Shown piece after piece: positions 3,916 through 5,195 of a stretch of DNA of 5,195 bases (within the stretch, counting starts at the first letter, position 1; every line of letters begins with the position of its first letter). The DNA is from Selenomonadaceae bacterium UBA3796. GTDB lineage: Bacteria; Bacillota; Negativicutes; Selenomonadales; Selenomonadaceae. The notes under the pieces were generated by a model. The model did no database searches. It was not told the origin of the DNA and was given only the letters and a program-made list of their open reading frames with translations. The DNA lies in assembly GCA_002369175.1 (NCBI GenBank), contig DFES01000228.1, forward strand, positions 1-5,195, given 5' to 3'. The position numbers and the translations under genes were made by a program.

Positions 3916-5195
3916 ATGAGCAAAAAGATGAAGACAATGGATGGGAATACTGCTGCTGCATATATTTCCTATGCTTTCACTGATGTTGCGGCAATCTATC
4001 CGATTACGCCATCTTCCCCGATGGCGGAGCATGTTGACGAAATGGCTGCTAAGGGTGCAAAGAATATCTTTGGACAGAAGGTTCGCCTGGTGGAACTGCA
4101 GTCTGAGGCCGGAGCTGCCGGTGCAGTGCATGGTTCCTTGCAGGCCGGTGCTCTTACCACAACGTATACTGCGTCTCAGGGCTTTCTGCTGATGATTCCG
4201 AATCTGTACAAGGTGGCCGGCGAACTGTTGCCCGGTGTGTTCCACGTAAGCGCCCGCGCTTTGGCAACGAATACGCTGAATATTTTCGGGGATCATCAGG
4301 ATGTCATGGCTGCGCGCCAGTGCGGCTGTGCAATGCTTTGTGAAGCCAGTGTGCAGGAAGTCATGGATCTCGCTGCGGTCGCTCATCTTGTTGCAATCAA
4401 AGGGCGCGTTCCCTTCATCAATTTCTTCGATGGTTTCCGTACCTCCCATGAGATCCAGAAGATCGAGATGGTGGATTATGATGATCTCAGCAAGATTCTC
4501 GATTGGGAGGCAGTGAAGGAGTTCCGCCGTCGCGCTCTGAATCCGGATCATCCGGTCATTCGCGGGACTGCGCAGAATCCCGATATTTATTTCCAGTCCC
4601 GTGAAGTCTCGAACAGCTATTATCAGAAGCTGCCGGAACTCGTGGAAGAGGCTATGGCTCAGATGGCCAAAATCACGGGTCGCCAGCATCATCTCTTCGA
4701 TTACTACGGAGCTGAGGATGCAGACCGCGTCATCATCGCCATGGGGTCTGTCTGCCAGGCTGTTCAGGAGGCAGTGGACTATCTCAATGGGAAGGGTGAG
4801 AAGGTCGGTCTCCTTTCCGTTCATCTTTACCGTCCGTTCTCCATTGAGCATTTCTTTAAATATCTGCCGAAGACCATCAAGAAGGTCGCGGTTCTGGATC
4901 GCACGAAAGAGCCGGGTTCGCTCGGTGAGCCCCTCTACCTGGATGTCAAGGCGGCGTTCTACAATTCCGATATGAATCCTGTGGTTGTCGGCGGGCGTTT
5001 TGGCCTTGGCGGCAAGGATACGACACCGGATCAGCTTTTGGGCGTGTTTGAGGAATTGAAGAAGGATGCTCCGAAGAATGGGTTTACTGTGGGCATTGAG
5101 GATGATGTAACGAATCTCTCCCTTGCTCCCTATGCAGAGGATGTGGATCTTACGCCGGAGGGCACCACGGCATGCAAGTTCTGGGGCCTTGGATC
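3916..5195 (+). CDS. nifJ: Pyruvate:ferredoxin (flavodoxin) oxidoreductase, N-terminal part
   Basis: The enzyme oxidatively decarboxylates pyruvate with coenzyme A to acetyl-CoA and CO2, reducing ferredoxin or flavodoxin; it is the main pyruvate-consuming enzyme of many anaerobes, cytoplasmic, and uses thiamine diphosphate and [4Fe-4S] clusters. The window holds the first 426 residues of a single-chain enzyme normally near 1,170-1,200, cut by the right edge. Visible signatures are YPITPSSPMAEH (28-39), ELQSEAGAAGAVHG (60-73), HVSARALATNT (110-120), FINFFDGFRTSHE (167-179), FQSREVSNSYY (226-236), LDRTKEPGSLGEPLY (327-341) and VGGRFGLGGKDTTP (358-371). Thr31, Glu64 and Arg114 coincide with the active-site residues numbered the same way in Desulfovibrio africanus. 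The ferredoxin-like and C-terminal thiamine-binding parts lie outside. ATG 3916 was chosen as the first codon after AGGGGAG; later ATGs at 3928 and 3937 lack a ribosome binding site. It has its own promoter at 3746-3774. Confidence 0.97.
   Translation, partial: MSKKMKTMDGNTAAAYISYAFTDVAAIYPITPSSPMAEHVDEMAAKGAKNIFGQKVRLVELQSEAGAAGAVHGSLQAGALTTTYTASQGFLLMIPNLYKVAGELLPGVFHVSARALATNTLNIFGDHQDVMAARQCGCAMLCEASVQEVMDLAAVAHLVAIKGRVPFINFFDGFRTSHEIQKIEMVDYDDLSKILDWEAVKEFRRRALNPDHPVIRGTAQNPDIYFQSREVSNSYYQKLPELVEEAMAQMAKITGRQHHLFDYYGAEDADRVIIAMGSVCQAVQEAVDYLNGKGEKVGLLSVHLYRPFSIEHFFKYLPKTIKKVAVLDRTKEPGSLGEPLYLDVKAAFYNSDMNPVVVGGRFGLGGKDTTPDQLLGVFEELKKDAPKNGFTVGIEDDVTNLSLAPYAEDVDLTPEGTTACKFWGLG

Noticed and set aside
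3910..4851. Long open frame on the - strand opposite nifJ (313 codons)
   Set aside because: The + strand encodes an unmistakable pyruvate:ferredoxin oxidoreductase across the same bases; the antisense protein shows no family features.
1..5195. Mobile elements, CRISPR arrays, tRNA or rRNA genes
   Set aside because: No transposase, integrase, spaced direct repeats, tRNA cloverleaf or rRNA segment was seen on either strand.

Overview
This window is ordinary bacterial chromosome with moderate GC content and strong AGGAGG-type ribosome binding sites. It appears to come from an anaerobic Firmicute. A pyruvate:ferredoxin oxidoreductase gene and clostridial/negativicute-looking protein sequences suggest Negativicutes, perhaps a Selenomonas relative. 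That placement is inference from protein style, not from a marker gene. There is no rRNA, tRNA, CRISPR array, insertion sequence or phage gene.

Bases 79-2763 hold a tight three-gene cluster on the + strand: uppP (undecaprenyl-diphosphatase, lipid-carrier recycling for the cell wall), pth (peptidyl-tRNA hydrolase) and an uncharacterised cysteine-rich radical SAM enzyme. The gaps are 14 nt and then an 8-nt overlap, so co-transcription is likely. A long perfect hairpin at 2771-2815 closes the cluster. It also closes a convergent 86-residue gene of unknown function on the - strand (2830-3090).

Bases 3091-3377 are a compact divergent regulatory region with two near-consensus sigma-70-type promoters back to back. 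The left-facing one drives the unknown small gene through a leader of roughly 140 nt that contains inverted repeats. The right-facing one drives a small secreted or membrane-anchored LysM protein (3378-3704). Three imperfect LexA/SOS-type boxes surround the right-facing promoter, one of them exactly between its -35 and -10 hexamers. With the LysM architecture, this suggests a YneA-like, DNA-damage-induced division inhibitor. It is the most interesting hypothesis in the window.

Bases 3705-3915 carry a third good promoter and a leader of about 135 nt. They precede nifJ, the pyruvate:ferredoxin oxidoreductase gene, which runs off the right edge after 426 codons. Its thiamine-diphosphate active-site residues (Thr31, Glu64, Arg114) are intact.

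I see no clearly new multi-gene system. The points worth following are the putative SOS module with its divergent unknown gene, and the uncharacterised radical SAM enzyme co-transcribed with pth.
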